Positions 1 to 11,639 of a stretch of DNA of 64,000 bases are shown one piece after another. Numbering within the stretch: position 1 is the first letter of the stretch; every line of letters begins with the position of its first letter. The stretch comes from Tenodera sinensis (Eukaryota; Arthropoda; Insecta; Mantodea; Mantidae). Under the pieces are notes generated by a model that worked only from the letters and a program-made list of their open reading frames with translations, was not told the DNA's origin and did not search any database. The position numbers were made by a program, and so were the translations under genes. The stretch lies in the NCBI GenBank assembly GCA_030765045.1, contig CM060964.1, positions 316,362,628 to 316,426,627 of the forward strand. The letters are read 5' to 3'.

Positions 1-1331
1 GATGAAATTCTGGCCATTCATAAATGATTGAAAGCTCTAATTTTAGTTTGTTCCTGTTTAGCATGGGGTATGTCATTACAGCCAAGTCTAGAATATGCTC
101 TGGAAAATTTCTCAAATATTCTTCGAAATTTTCTGTGTCTAAGAGCTTACAAATGTCAAGATGAGGTATTGACTCAAACCGGCATTTCGTCTCTATTGTG
201 ATGCGATTACAGACCTCTAGCGTCAGCGATTTTGTTACAGTCCCATCACTTCTGCTTTTTTCCATGTTGATCTTCTTCGGTAGAGGCAGTATCCAAGTTC
301 TTGCGTAGTCTATCGATCATTTGAACGACGTTTTTCGCCAAATGGGTAACATTAATGCAATCAGTTTTCCTCGCCTGCAGTTGGTTGTAGAGGATATTAA
401 CATGAGGCATTAAAGGGTGAAAGAAATCTAACCACAATAGAAATTTGCTGTCTTGCAAGTTGTGTCTTATTCCTGTTGCTTCGCTTCTCGCGTCTTTTGA
501 AAAAGAAGTCTTGAGTTCAAGAAAACATTCAAATAGTGATTCTCTATTTTCAAAAATACAATCCACTGTCCGGGACTTAAAATTCCATCTAGTGGCAGAA
601 CCGGGAGCAATACGACGTTCATAGGTTTTTTTTCCCGATAACTGACATAGGTACGCTGGGGCGAGCGTGAGAAGAAAGCAGGAAATCCTGACAGGGTGGA
701 GAAAAACGCTCTTGCTGATTTGTTTTGCGAAACAGCTTTCTCCATTAAGAGATGTATCTGATGGGCATCACAGTGTACATAGTTTGCCAGAGGATAATGT
801 TCTCTTATTTTAGATTGTATACCTACCATTTGTTACCTATTGCTCTCATGGCAATAGTGACATCAAATGTTCCGCAATGAGTTTGTTTGGTGTTGACTTG
901 AAATGACTGTTTAGCTCTGTAAGCAGATACTAGAATAGTTCTATGGCAGTCTGTCCATAAGGCTGAAAAACCCCAAAACCTTTCGCAGATATCACCGTTG
1001 ATATCGTATCGATACACGAGAACCAACTGCTGATGCTGACACATCGTAACCTCATCTGTCAGGCTACAAATTTTGTCTCCTTCAGTTCTTTTATTTTGTT
1101 TTGGCAGACGTCCAGTATGCATTGTAACAGTTCATTTTGTGTTTCTTTTGACGTACATTTAGCAACGGTACTTGTCTCCATATGATTTTTTACAGTACTG
1201 TCGACACTAGCTAGTAAGTTAATAAGTCCTAATAATATTCCAGAATTTTCAGGTTCTTTTGCCTCCTCGTGTCTCCTTAATGTCAATTCAAATACTCCAG
1301 ATAGCTTAATGCAGTCTATTACTTTCAACAA
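1..1331 (-). pseudogene. hAT-type transposase remnant (ZMYM1-like), runs off the left edge
   Basis: Reading leftwards from 1331, the minus strand encodes in shifting frames a sequence resembling the large ZMYM1-like / DUF4371 hAT transposases. The order is: a segment with LLGLINLLASVD and KETQNELLQ (about 1331-1060), the post-Asp segment SLTDEVTMCQHQQLVLVYRY (about 1060-990), an interrupted part, then IREHYPLANYVHCDAHQIHL and FFSTLSGFPAFFSRSP (about 829-640), a helical insertion domain (about 566-246) and a C-terminal part with EVCNRI and VMTYPMLNRNKLKLELS to base 1. There are at least two frame changes and several stops, so it is inactive. Such copies are abundant in insect genomes. The 3' end lies outside the window. 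Confidence 0.8.
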
Positions 1332-1957
1332 AATATACCTATTTCTTTCAATTTCCTCCTTTTTTTAGTTTCAGAGGCTCGCTTAATGCACAACCAATGT
1401 TCACTGCACCAAGAGTAGTGCGATGCAGAACGTTACTCAAGTGTTTCATACTCGATATATGTTATTTGCATAGTCATTTAAATGGCCTAGGTCTTTACGC
1501 CACTTTTTGACCAGGAATCATTACTTTGGAACAACAGGCAAGGAAAGCAGAAAAGGGCATTTCGAATTTCACAACCGCACACCCATGAATATTTTGCAAA
1601 AATGTCAGTATGAAAAGTCTTGTGTACCTGCTAGATAGAAGGAACCAGGAAGGGGTGATGGTAGGGGTAAACCATTTCACACTTCGGGTACTTATCTTGC
1701 CGGACCTGACCTATAACAGGCTATCTTACAACGCTCTTCCGTGCTGCTGTGGATGACGCACCCTGCGTCTGTCCAGCACACTACTAGTAATAAATAACTC
1801 ATATACATATATTATCAAAGCTCGTAGACAACTAAAGTGTAAAATATTTAGTTGGTTATTTCTGGAATTTTTAGCGTGCTGCAGCACTGTAGCACGTATA
1901 AAGGAACCGCCCCTGTGCTCCGATAACATTCTCGTATCGATAGAAGTTTGGCTGTTT

Positions 1958-2239
1958 CTATGAACTAATTGTGTCTCCTTTCTCCGGGAAACTGGCTCTG
2001 AAAATACATGTGATTTTGACTTCGTTTGACCTGCACCATGGCACAGTTACCCTCAAGACTGTTTCTCTTTTCATTATTCGGTCTGATACTGTCACGTCTA
2101 GTGTGATTTTTAAAAGAAGATACATGACAGTCGTCAGCTTCTCCACGTGGAGGCCTGGTGCGTCGTCAAGCAGCAGATAGCAAGTTAAACATACCCCCTC
2201 TTTAACCCGCAATACTCGAAACATATAAACGAGCGTCAT
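1958..2239 (-). pseudogene. Possible pogo/Tigger-like transposase scrap
   Basis: A 93-codon minus-strand frame includes LLLDDAPGLHVEKLTTVMYL, which resembles the DDE block of pogo/Tigger/jerky transposases (LL-DNAPGH followed by a hydrophobic strand and a QPMDQG-like segment). The downstream PMDQ-like part is badly decayed. No helix-turn-helix region was found nearby. Alternatives include chance resemblance, so confidence is modest. Confidence 0.4.
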
Positions 2240-2240
2240 G

Positions 2241-3419
2241 TCAGCGAAAACATGAAGATGTCATCTGTATTAGCTTACTTTCAGAACAAAAGTTATTATC
2301 AATATCCATAAAGTAATTTGTTCTCAATACGAATTCACTGTGTCTTTGTAGCTTCGCAGTTATGATTCTGAGTACCTATTTTACAGTTGAATTTAACTAT
2401 CTCTCTCTCTGAAGAGCATCTCAACAAAACCATGGGATGTACCAGCATGACAAATAATAAAGCGACCACCTTTTCTTATAGGACCTCTTGTGGTACTTTC
2501 GAGGATACTATCAGTCTAGCCCGTTGACATGTTATGGCCGGCATTTACCCAGTTTTCATCCAACTACACTATTTCGTTCTAGTTCTTCTTTTGCATTTCT
2601 CTTAAAAACAAATTCCTTATCGTTACAATACATGATTTTTCTAATATCAGTTTCCGGTTCTTTATTTTTCGAAGTGAAATTCCAGATCATGGAGAATTTA
2701 GTTCAAAGGGCTAAGGCTTCCCTCAAATATTTCTGTCTATTTAATAGAAGGAAGTTGATTACACTTAGTAAGATGCATCGGTTGCAATAGTATAGATGCC
2801 CATTTTATGGCATCTGACTGAGAACCATCCAGTTGTATAATTGAAGATGCTCTTGGTCTCCCTTTCTCGGGAGTTACAATTCACGATGGACCTGGCTTTA
2901 ATTGCTTACCTTTAGATTATTGAAACAGCTACCTCACTTATTTTAAGGGCCCGTGCAGTTCTTTTCTCTCCTTGTCTGAAAGAAATAAGAGGTTCATTGT
3001 GAAGGAGCATATTCTCCTCTTCCTGTTCGAAGAGTTCAAACAAATTCTCTTGTTTAGCCGAGCAAGGTAAAACCCCGACCGGAAGTTGATTTCTTTCCTG
3101 GGCCATGAATCCTCAGTTTACCTCTATCTCTACCTCCATCAACTCTTGCTTCCATAATTGCATCTTTTAATATAAAAGTTTTGATAAAGTAGGTTAAAAA
3201 AGCACAACACAACTGAACGCCCAAGCAAGCTCTGTTTCCCCACACACAACTAGCAATAGATGAGGGCTGTTACACCAGTGTAACTAATGTGGCAAGCTTT
3301 ATTTACATTTGTATAGCAACGACCTTCTCCTCTTACTCCTTACCTTCCTTGATTGACACCTGTCATGTATCTTCTTTTAAAAATGAGTCTGTAGTTAGGC
3401 ACACCTGATTGCTTGTGCG
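2241..3419. other. Unassigned intergenic sequence
   Basis: No gene recognised. A short minus-strand frame (3106-2912) with a Glu-rich segment may be further debris of the neighbouring retroelement, but it has no diagnostic motif. Confidence 0.5.
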
Positions 3420-4690
3420 TTACGTTTCTTTTATTTCAAACGCAGTCAGTAGTTCGATTACACCTGAAAAATCTATAGGTGTTGTCAATATAAGACTCCT
3501 ATTAATATTTTCTGGAAAATGACGGATTAGTGTGTAAATAATTTTTTGATCGCTCAAGGATGGACCAGACATTGGTACTTTATTTCCTATACACATGAAA
3601 TAATCGGTCATTGTTAAATTGACTTCCAGGTTGTGTTTGCTTGTGGCTAGTTCGATTTTGATTCGACTTTCACCCGATTGTCCCTATAGCATCTTCGAAA
3701 CAAATTCCTAAACGTGCTCTAGGTGTCGTCACCCATACATAACCTTTCTGCTGCACGTTTTCTATGGATCTTTTGGGTTAAATACATCCTCGTATCATTT
3801 TTATTTTAAAATACTCTTCGATCTCTCTAAGAAATCGTTTCGGATTGTCCCAATGCTCATCGTCAAAAGTTGGAGCTACAGTCTCGGACGTCAGGTATTT
3901 GGAGTAAACTGCTTTGTTAGGAGAAGATTGTGTGTATGTGGTCTGTAGTTTCCATTTTCAGCATACATTTCATAAGTCTGTGAGGACTGTAATTGCTGTG
4001 CATTTCTTGTTTATTATTGAATACATCATAAATGTCATTTTTCACGTCGCTATGTACATTTTTAAATACATGACGAACATGAAGTCTGCAGTCTCTTGTA
4101 ATTTACCTAATTTCTCATTGATTCGTTTTACTTCTTTTAATTGTTTACCGATGTCTTCTTGAATTTTACTTTGGTTATCTGGTATTTTAGATATAAAATC
4201 TTATTTCGCACACGTTTCCGTTCTAATAGTTGCTAAGGTTTCAGTTACTACTGCAATTTCTTGAACTACACTATTAAGTATATTACCACAATTGGATTAT
4301 TGAATTCTTTTATTTCATTGTTTGCAGTTGTGTTCATTATGACACACTATTCTGTTATTTCACTGATTTCATTCTTAAACATATGTTTTATTTAATCATG
4401 GTTTCTGTCTGAAATTTAGTTTAGTTAGATCTGATGTCTTCAATTTTTACATTTATATCAGTTGCCAACGGCTAAGTTTGTTATTGATATCGGCAGCAGC
4501 TGATACTGTTTTACTGATGTTTATTGAGATATCTGAACCTGTTTTTCATTGATACCCCTAGTTACTGCTTTACAACCCTTTTTTGATCACTGTCCAATTG
4601 GTTTTGATTTTCAGTGAACTCCCTAGCTACCTTATGTTGCTTTTCAGTAATATGCTTAACTAATTTATGCTCCTCTTCTGTAAGCTATTT
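3420..4690 (-). pseudogene. LTR-retrotransposon Gag-like remnant (Ty3/gypsy type)
   Basis: Leftwards from about 4690 the minus strand reads, with stops and frame changes, a Gln/Lys/Glu-rich coiled-coil-like segment (about 4690-4450). It then shows VAPTFDDEHWDNPKRFLREI (about 3870-3800), typical of the start of a retroelement Gag core, and MTDYFMCIGNKV...LIRHFPENI...LLTAFE (3611-3420), typical of the rest of that domain. No zinc knuckle, protease, reverse transcriptase or intact LTR was found. It is an old, non-functional fragment of a genomic retroelement. A Ser/Glu-rich frame at 5367-5567 on the same strand could be its N terminus but is unproven. Confidence 0.5.
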
Positions 4691-4960
4691 TGCTTTGCTT
4701 TACATATATTAATTTCTGTTTCCTAGCTGACTTTTTCTGCTCCTTACTTATTGTTGTCATCTCCAGTTTCATCTGGCTCAAGAGGGTAATTATTTTCAGA
4801 TGTCCCTGGATGACATTACCCTGTTCAGCTCTATTCTTATTGTATCTTCTCTGTCAATTCCATTTCATGTTTTATTTCTCTAGGTACTCATTTTCTATGA
4901 TTTACTTTGTACTACTCTACCGCTTCTCACATGCATGCAATGTTGTTAAATTTAAATTGT

Positions 4961-5077
4961 TGGCTCTTAGCTCAGTTGGTCTTGCTGAATTAGGGGTCCC
5001 GGGAGTGGGGATTTTCTCTTACCCTGTCCTGAGAGTCGGGAAGTATGAACGAAAGTGTATGTGTTTGTTTGTGTGTC

Positions 5078-5145
<68 letters not shown>

Positions 5146-5146
5146 T
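4961..5146 (+). repeat. tRNA-derived SINE with a (TG)n tail
   Basis: An RNA polymerase III A-box-like sequence TTAGCTCAGTTGGT is at 4968-4980, followed about 60-80 bases on by GTCGGGAAGTATGAACG and a TG-rich leader. It ends in a pure (GT)n run at about 5082-5144. The tail signature GGAAGTATGAACG recurs at 46669-46681, and a similar tRNA-like head plus (GT)n occurs at 19440-19640, so this looks like one family. Confidence 0.55.
5082..5144. repeat. (GT)n microsatellite
   Basis: Uninterrupted dinucleotide run of about 31 units, at the end of the SINE-like unit. Confidence 0.97.
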
Positions 5147-5149
5147 GAT

Positions 5150-6500
5150 CTAATGTACAAAAAAGCCTAAAAGGAACAAACAAAGAAAAAAAAAAGGAAG
5201 AACCCAAAGACTCCAAATCCACTGTATACGAATGTTCCATAGGAAAGGCCGCCGATATGACCAAGTTACAGGCGGGGTATAAATGAAACAATAAAAGAAA
5301 CTACTAGTTTTCTATAAACATATAGAGATTGCAAATTCTGACTGTTTGAAATTTTGATCGTTGTACTTACGTTATCAAGTTCTTCATGTCACGGACGTAT
5401 TCTTTCTTCTCTTTTTTGTTGTCCGGGTTCTGTTGAAGTTGTGGTGATCCTTCGGCTTCAGATGAAGTTGACATTATTGAAGTTCTAGACGTTCTAGCAG
5501 GTTGATTTTTAAGCTTTGTTATGTTTTCTTTCTTTAAGTTATTTGTTTTGCCAAATCCTATTCGCACGCCATTTGTGGAATGGTCATGGGTGTGTATTTT
5601 TGATTTGTTGTCTGACTAGCTAGCTTTAGAGTATGAGAAATCGGAAACGAGTTCGGCTATCAGGGACATTTGTGTTACTGCTATTGAATAATCAATTATA
5701 GCGCCTTATAATCAGAAACCGATTCTTTCATATTCTAATCAAATTCAACTAAGCCTCTTTCTGTTTCAGAAAACTACATACTTGTTGCACAAAAGCGAAA
5801 TAATTTGTACTTCCAATTTAGTAAACTAGCAATCAAGTATAATTGCATTTTTATTATTTCTTAAAGAATAGTTTTACTAATTCCTTCCTAGTTGAACAGT
5901 TAGCTTTGCTTATTGTTTTACTATAAACAAATCAACATTACAAATTGCGTAGAAGTAAATTCTCTTTTACTTATTGTTTGCCTAGGAACTACATCTAAAA
6001 AATTACGGACTTTTTATACATACGTTTCTTTGAAAATTATAACGTAATGCAGATGATTCTACTCTACGCAGCTAATTACTTGCGTATGGAGCGCGTTTCC
6101 CACAAATGTTTTACTCTTAACTCACGGTACATTTTCTTCACCTCTATCACTTGCAAAATTAAACTTTAGCACTTTTCTTGAATCTCTTGTGCATATTGAA
6201 TCTTCTGCGCTGGTGTACACGTCTGCTTTGTGTAAGGTTACTTGGGCGTCTCGTGAAAGCCTGTTACTTTCCCCTACCTCCACAACACTGATCCATTGTT
6301 GACTTCCCTCCGTTTCTCCACCTATCAACTGTCTATGTTTTCTACACATTTATGCTATGTGTTTTTGTATTAGAAGGTAATGGTTGATAGTCTCACAGTC
6401 AAAATCTTTTCGGTCCTAGAGATTTTGTTTCATACTTTTTACAGTATATAATATATTTTAATACAGCAAGAACCATATTCATTCTTTACCGGGCAAGATT
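5150..6500. other. Unassigned intergenic sequence
   Basis: AT-rich with no gene recognised. The short frames at 5367-5567 and 6122-6349 (both minus) have no family resemblance I can defend. Confidence 0.5.
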
Positions 6501-6504
6501 TTTC

Positions 6505-6965
6505 CGCGGTAAAATGTGAGGCTCGTATTCGGGAGACCATGGGTTCGATTCCACTAGGCGAATGCTGGGAAGGCTAATTAGATCTCCCGAACTTTCTGTC
6601 CTTTCATTTCACCTCACTTCTCATTTGACTTCACCTTTCACCTGCTTGGTTGTTTCAGGGTTCTAAGTGTCGGCGAGAGTTCCGGCGTGCATGGCCGGTG
6701 CTTGTTTTCTGTGAATTCTCATCCTCTGGAACGGGAGAGGTCTCGAGTACCGAGCCTTCAGGGAACCTAGAGCCCGGAGGTGCGGGGTAGAGGAGACGGG
6801 ATACGAGCCGCCACCGGGGAGTTCAAATCTCTAGTTGCAAGGGACCCTACCCTCTGCTGTCAGGTCCGATCACCCTTCGTATCCTCTCACTTCACCACTC
6901 ACTCAGGGGCATAGCCGCAAAAGATCTTCTATAAGTCGTGGTGTTAAGTCCCCATTCCGAACATT
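6505..6965 (+). repeat. tRNA-derived SINE, family shared with 62560-62955
   Basis: The B-box-like GGTTCGATTCC at 6542-6552 follows a decayed tRNA-like head (GTGAGGCTCGTATTCGGGAG). The body contains AGGCGAATGCTGGGAAGG, TTTCAGGGTTCTAAGTGTCGG and a GC-rich stretch. The same order (head ending in CATTCGGGAAG, B box, GGCGAATGCTG, TTCAGGGTCGCAAGTGTC) occurs on the opposite strand near 62.6-62.95 kb. GC content is clearly above the flanks. Confidence 0.7.
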
Positions 6966-7129
6966 GTCTATTATATCCTAAATTGAATCGTTGAGTAATA
7001 AATTATACAATTATCATAAAAAATTAGCTTATGTCTAATTAAATACAGTTACAAGTGCCCCTTTACAGATAATTACATGTCTTTAGCTTCACGGCATAGC
7101 AATATGCTAAAAATTTCTAACGTTGTTTC

Positions 7130-7375
7130 TCCTAAAATGTTTGTCGTGTGGAAATTACTAATAAATTCCTCTTTGGAAATTGTTTATGCATTTCCTTTTC
7201 GCAATCATTGTAAAATTCCCTTTTATAAGGTACGATGTGTATAGCATTCCATTTTGGTTTTAAAACATAAATATGGACACAGGTTTCTATTTGAAAACCG
7301 ATCAGTTTGCCATCCCGCACAACACACATATGCCAACATATATATATGCCACTTTTTGGCAAAAAGATTATCTTC
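7130..7375 (-). mobile_element. Solitary terminal repeat of a Tc1/mariner-type element
   Basis: On the minus strand the sequence GATGGCAAACTGATCGGTTT followed by TCAAATAG, preceded by a TTGTGCGG-type segment, matches both terminal inverted repeats of the element at 53406-54313. No transposase remains. The open frame across it is a by-product of the terminal repeat, not a gene. Confidence 0.65.
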
Positions 7376-7379
7376 TTTA

Positions 7380-9700
7380 TGATTAGTGTTTCTGCTGTTA
7401 ATGTATTATTGTGTTGTGTCGTTATGTGATATTTTAGTTTTCACGCTGTATTTTGGGTGTTGTGTTTATCTTCACCTAGAAATCTAATAATAGTAGTAGT
7501 AGTTTTATTCATATTGTAGTTGTCTTAGATTCTTGATCTGTATGTTGTATCCTTCTATAGGTCTGCTTGCTTATTTCATCTGGAAATTCAAAAGCATCTT
7601 CTCTAGATTTGTTATTAGGTTTATACGGCCAATCGTACAGCAGTTGTATTCCTGTAGATATCTCCTCGTTTGCTTTGGATAAATATTATTTAATAGTTTC
7701 ACGGCATCTTTCTGAATAAATTGTAATTAACTACAGGGTATTATTTCCTTGAAATTAAATGATGATAATAATCCAGTATTGCGCTTAGAATTATTGCTTG
7801 TGTCAAAATTAATAAGAAACTAGACTCAACTCGAAATAACCCAAGTGGCTACTTCACATTTATTTTTACGTAAAAGTATATTTATTATGCGTTAAAGGGA
7901 GATCAAAAGGCGAACATTGCTAAAAATACTTAGTTTTAGTTTTTGGTGCAATCTTATGCACTGGAATTTCGTCCTTAATTTGCTACAATTTCATAGTCGG
8001 ATACGTTTGTAGATTAAATATACATTTTAAGGACGATACTATATCCATAATTTTGTACTCTGAATTCATAGATTCTTTTGCATAGAGAGGTAAGTTTTAG
8101 TTCATCTTTTGGGGAAGTTTTGATCTACAGTTTGGTACCGCTTTTAAATGTGGCAGCCTCTTCGTGCCCAAGTTTTCTCTGCAATAATATGCGATTTTTC
8201 TTCACGTTCACTTAGGACAGCTTTTCCTGTGAATAATATTTACCAGTATAAATGTCCCTTTGGCTCAGGAGCTATTGAGGATAGCTATATGAAGTTTAAG
8301 ATGATAATAAAGAACACCATAATATTACTGTGTTAATCAGCTGGTTGGTTATACTTCGAGAAAACCAAACTGCTAATTAATTGTTATCATAAATTGTGTA
8401 TTAAGATGAGAATATTATAGTCTTTAACAAACAACATTATTGTAGGCATAGAAGTAGGTGAACGAATTTGGGAGCCATGTATCCACATTCCATACGCATT
8501 TTAGTACGTTGTCTTTAATAGTTTTTGAGACAATGAATCATCAAGTTAGCAAACTTAAAGTTATTTAAAATTGGCGGAATGGGACTTTCGTCTACCCTTA
8601 AAAGAGTTATTTGTGTTGCTTAGAAGGCTGAGTCTAGTAACCAATAGCGAGCTCCGGATTTGAGGCATTTTGGATCACTGTACAGTAGTCAATGTATTTT
8701 GCATTAAATGAGCTAAATAATCATTCTGTAATCGTTATAGCTCTTTTAACTTGATGAACATTGGTTTTGAACTCGTGAATCATTGTCTTCGCTAAGATAG
8801 TAAGGGTTTCCCAGCGAGGCACAGGCGTCCTTGTCACAGTTTATCAATCTTGAATGTGGGGCCTTTCAATTTCACGCCTTCCTAGTGTTCTATTAACGAC
8901 ATAGTTTTTGTTTTGTAATGGTTCCTATATAGAATACAACCTGTTCTTTTTATTGTCCTTGAGCGCTTTTTATCAGTATTTATTTTAATTTCTGGCTAAA
9001 AATATGACTACCGGATAGTTATATCAAACAAAGAACTATCTAGAAGAACTCATAGAAGAGAAGACAAAGGGTGCGGGAAAAATTAGGAAGAAGTAAAATG
9101 ATTGGCTGAAACAGTCCATCTAGGAATAACAAGAAATAAGTCAACTAAATCAAGGAAAGAGGAAATTACAGTGTAATTCAAATGTTTGGCAAAAATAAGG
9201 ACAATTTACAACAATTGAACAGAAATAACCGACGTTTTACCATATGTAGCTTCTTGGAAGTAATCTGTAGCCTCTCTGAAGTAGAACTTAGAAATTAAAG
9301 GGATTAAGATCTAATGCTGCAACCAAAGTCTACGGCATGACTTTTAAGTTCATAGTCCTTCCCTAGTCCTCGCAGCTGCATAGACACGGTTTGCGAACCA
9401 GAAATTCTCAATCAGGTGTATAGTTCGTCAGTCGAATCCGTCATTAGGTTGAGTGTAGCAAATGTATGAGAAAATACTCATGAAATTACCCGTGATTGCA
9501 GCTATATCTCTTTTACCACATCTTATGTGAGATTCGAAGGTATTGCGTATTGGAGTAAAACAATAAACATAAATTATGATATAAAATACAAAAATTCCAT
9601 GAAATCCTCGTTGCTGTGCTCTGCACAGTATTCTTCTTCTCGTATACCAATTAGGACTAAAGGATGGAAGGGAGCAATCATATAAAATACAAACAAATAA
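7380..9700. other. Unassigned AT-rich sequence
   Basis: I see no gene, transposase or array in this stretch. It lies downstream of CDA1 on that gene's strand. Confidence 0.5.
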
Positions 9701-9714
9701 ATTTATAAGCACAT

Positions 9715-9720
9715 TTTATT
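9715..9720 (-). terminator. Candidate poly(A) signal for CDA1
   Basis: This is an AATAAA hexamer that I found on the minus strand about 1.1 kb downstream of the CDA1 stop codon. No closer canonical hexamer was evident on reading. The 10680-10800 segment just past the stop is pyrimidine-rich on the minus strand and is probably 3' UTR. The true cleavage site is not established. Confidence 0.25.
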
Positions 9721-10810
9721 TTAAACTTCTCAAAACATATTTTTACATTAACTGCCTAGTTAGGTACACGTAGGCCTATATTACACGAATATCGCAGGGT
9801 TCAGAACCCGGTCATCACAATTATTATTTAAATAGTCCCAGTCCTTGGCAAGGAGCTGCCGACAGGCAGTGTTATCAACAACTTAAACTTTAAATCTGAA
9901 TGAGTTATTAGTTTCTTTCATCTGTAACCTATCATACTGACTCTGAGGTGTGAAATATATTTGTTTAGCTAACTAAAAAGTTTTAGTATAATAATTGTCT
10001 GTCGGACGCACGTTGTTTTCCTTGATAATAAACCTGCTCATCTGACAGGTTCCGACAGAGGAACTTCAGTTGGTTGTTTTGAACGGGACCTGTACTTCTT
10101 CGCCCATCAGTTCCTTTTCAGTGTTTTATATATAGTAAAAACTCTATATACGTAATTTACAGAGGACGAAAGAAGGAAACATAACTTCGCACTAGTAAAA
10201 ATAAATCAGATTTTGGACTTTTGAATTTTTTTCTTTTTCTGAATTTAGGAAGAAATGACAAATACAGCTGTGCATTTTGGTTCTTAAATACTTTTACTCT
10301 CTCACATTACAAGGCATAACTCAAATTGGAAAGTAGCTTGAACAAAGCTGGAGACAGAATTAATTTTTACCTTGAAACATCCTTAATAGATACTTTGTAC
10401 CACACAATGTAATGTCAGCGTTTAAAAGCATTCAATACATTAAGTTGTAATATTTCAGTCTGTAGATTTTGACAGTAGATCTCCAGCCTATCGAAGAATT
10501 CTGCACGGGTTCTGAAAAATTCTTCGTCGCTGTATTTAGAGGCTTTACTGAATATGTAAAGGAAACTTCTTTTCTTAGTGTGTCACCAGGCACCCGTTCG
10601 AAAACCATTTTTTTTTCCACAGAACTGGGAAGTTTTCTTAGTCCACCTTTGATTAATTGCATCCCTTAACATCCACCGCTCAGGACAGATCGATTAAGAG
10701 TGGCAAGTGTCACGACACGGGATGAGGGGAAGTAAGGATAGTGGGGTGGGGGCGAGGAGGACACTTGTGAAAATGAATGGAACGAGATGAATGGTTATGA
10801 GATCGATGAC

Positions 10811-11639
10811 TTAGAAGAATCCGTCCCCAGTGGGATCGTTAACCCATGGGTAGTTGTTGGGGCATCGGACGCACGTCTGGAGGTTGATAGTCTCTCCAGG
10901 CAGTTCCTTGCTTGTCAGCTTGCAGGAGTGGGGCACCCAACAAGCGGGTCTACCCTCCACCACGCACTTCTCCCTCCATGGCTCGAAATTCTTCACCTCG
11001 CTGATCGTTCTCGGGTTCTGGATCCACTGAATTACCTGCGTCATAGTAACGAAGTACACGTCGTTATGGTTGGCCAGAATATCGTCAACCCAATAGAGGA
11101 AGGCATCCAGGAATTCGGGATTGTTCTTGAGCCAAGCAGCATGGAAGTAGAGACCAAGAGGTGCACGATTCTTGTCGTAGTGACGATCAAAGTTGTGGTT
11201 GAGGAAATTGTAGAACTGATCTCCAGTAAGAATGTTGGAGCAAGAGTCCACCATAGCGCAACCAGGCAGATATTCGTCGAACTGAGGGTCTTCCCTGCGA
11301 TCCAGTTCGTTCATCACCATTTCCCAGACGGCGTGGCTGCGAGTTGGGCAGTGCTGAAGATTGCCGTGGCAACGGTGTGGCATACGGAAGTACATAGTGT
11401 AGGGCCAGAGTGGAGGGTTGGACAGGGGCGCTGTGATCGTGGAGTCGTAAAGGAAAGCCTGTTCTTCCATCATGGTGAATTGGTTATTGCCGCCGACTCG
11501 CAGGTATGGAGCACGAACACCCACTACGCTATTGTCTGTCAGATTGGCGAACTTTTCAATAATGATCCTAGTGCCAGCCATTTCCTTGGCCCAGTCGTCG
11601 ACGGTGGCGTTGCTCCAGAACTGTTCGTCATCATTGTGC
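10811..11639 (-). CDS. CDA1: CDA1 coding exon 6: rest of catalytic domain and C terminus
   Basis: Acceptor TCTAAG; the stop TAA is at 10811-10813. It encodes residues 274-549 without interruption, including His275, RAPYLR (316-321), DSTITAP (339-345), LWPYTMYF, the Cys-containing LPGCAMVDSCSN segment, GLYFHAAW with His440, and a C terminus ending PTGDGFF. The region is markedly more GC-rich than its flanks, as expected of a conserved coding exon in AT-rich DNA. A long opposite-strand reading frame (10787-11644) is a shadow. Confidence 0.98.

Noticed and set aside
1971..2180. Plus-strand frame of 69 codons
   Set aside because: Antisense of the pogo-like scrap, with no family resemblance.
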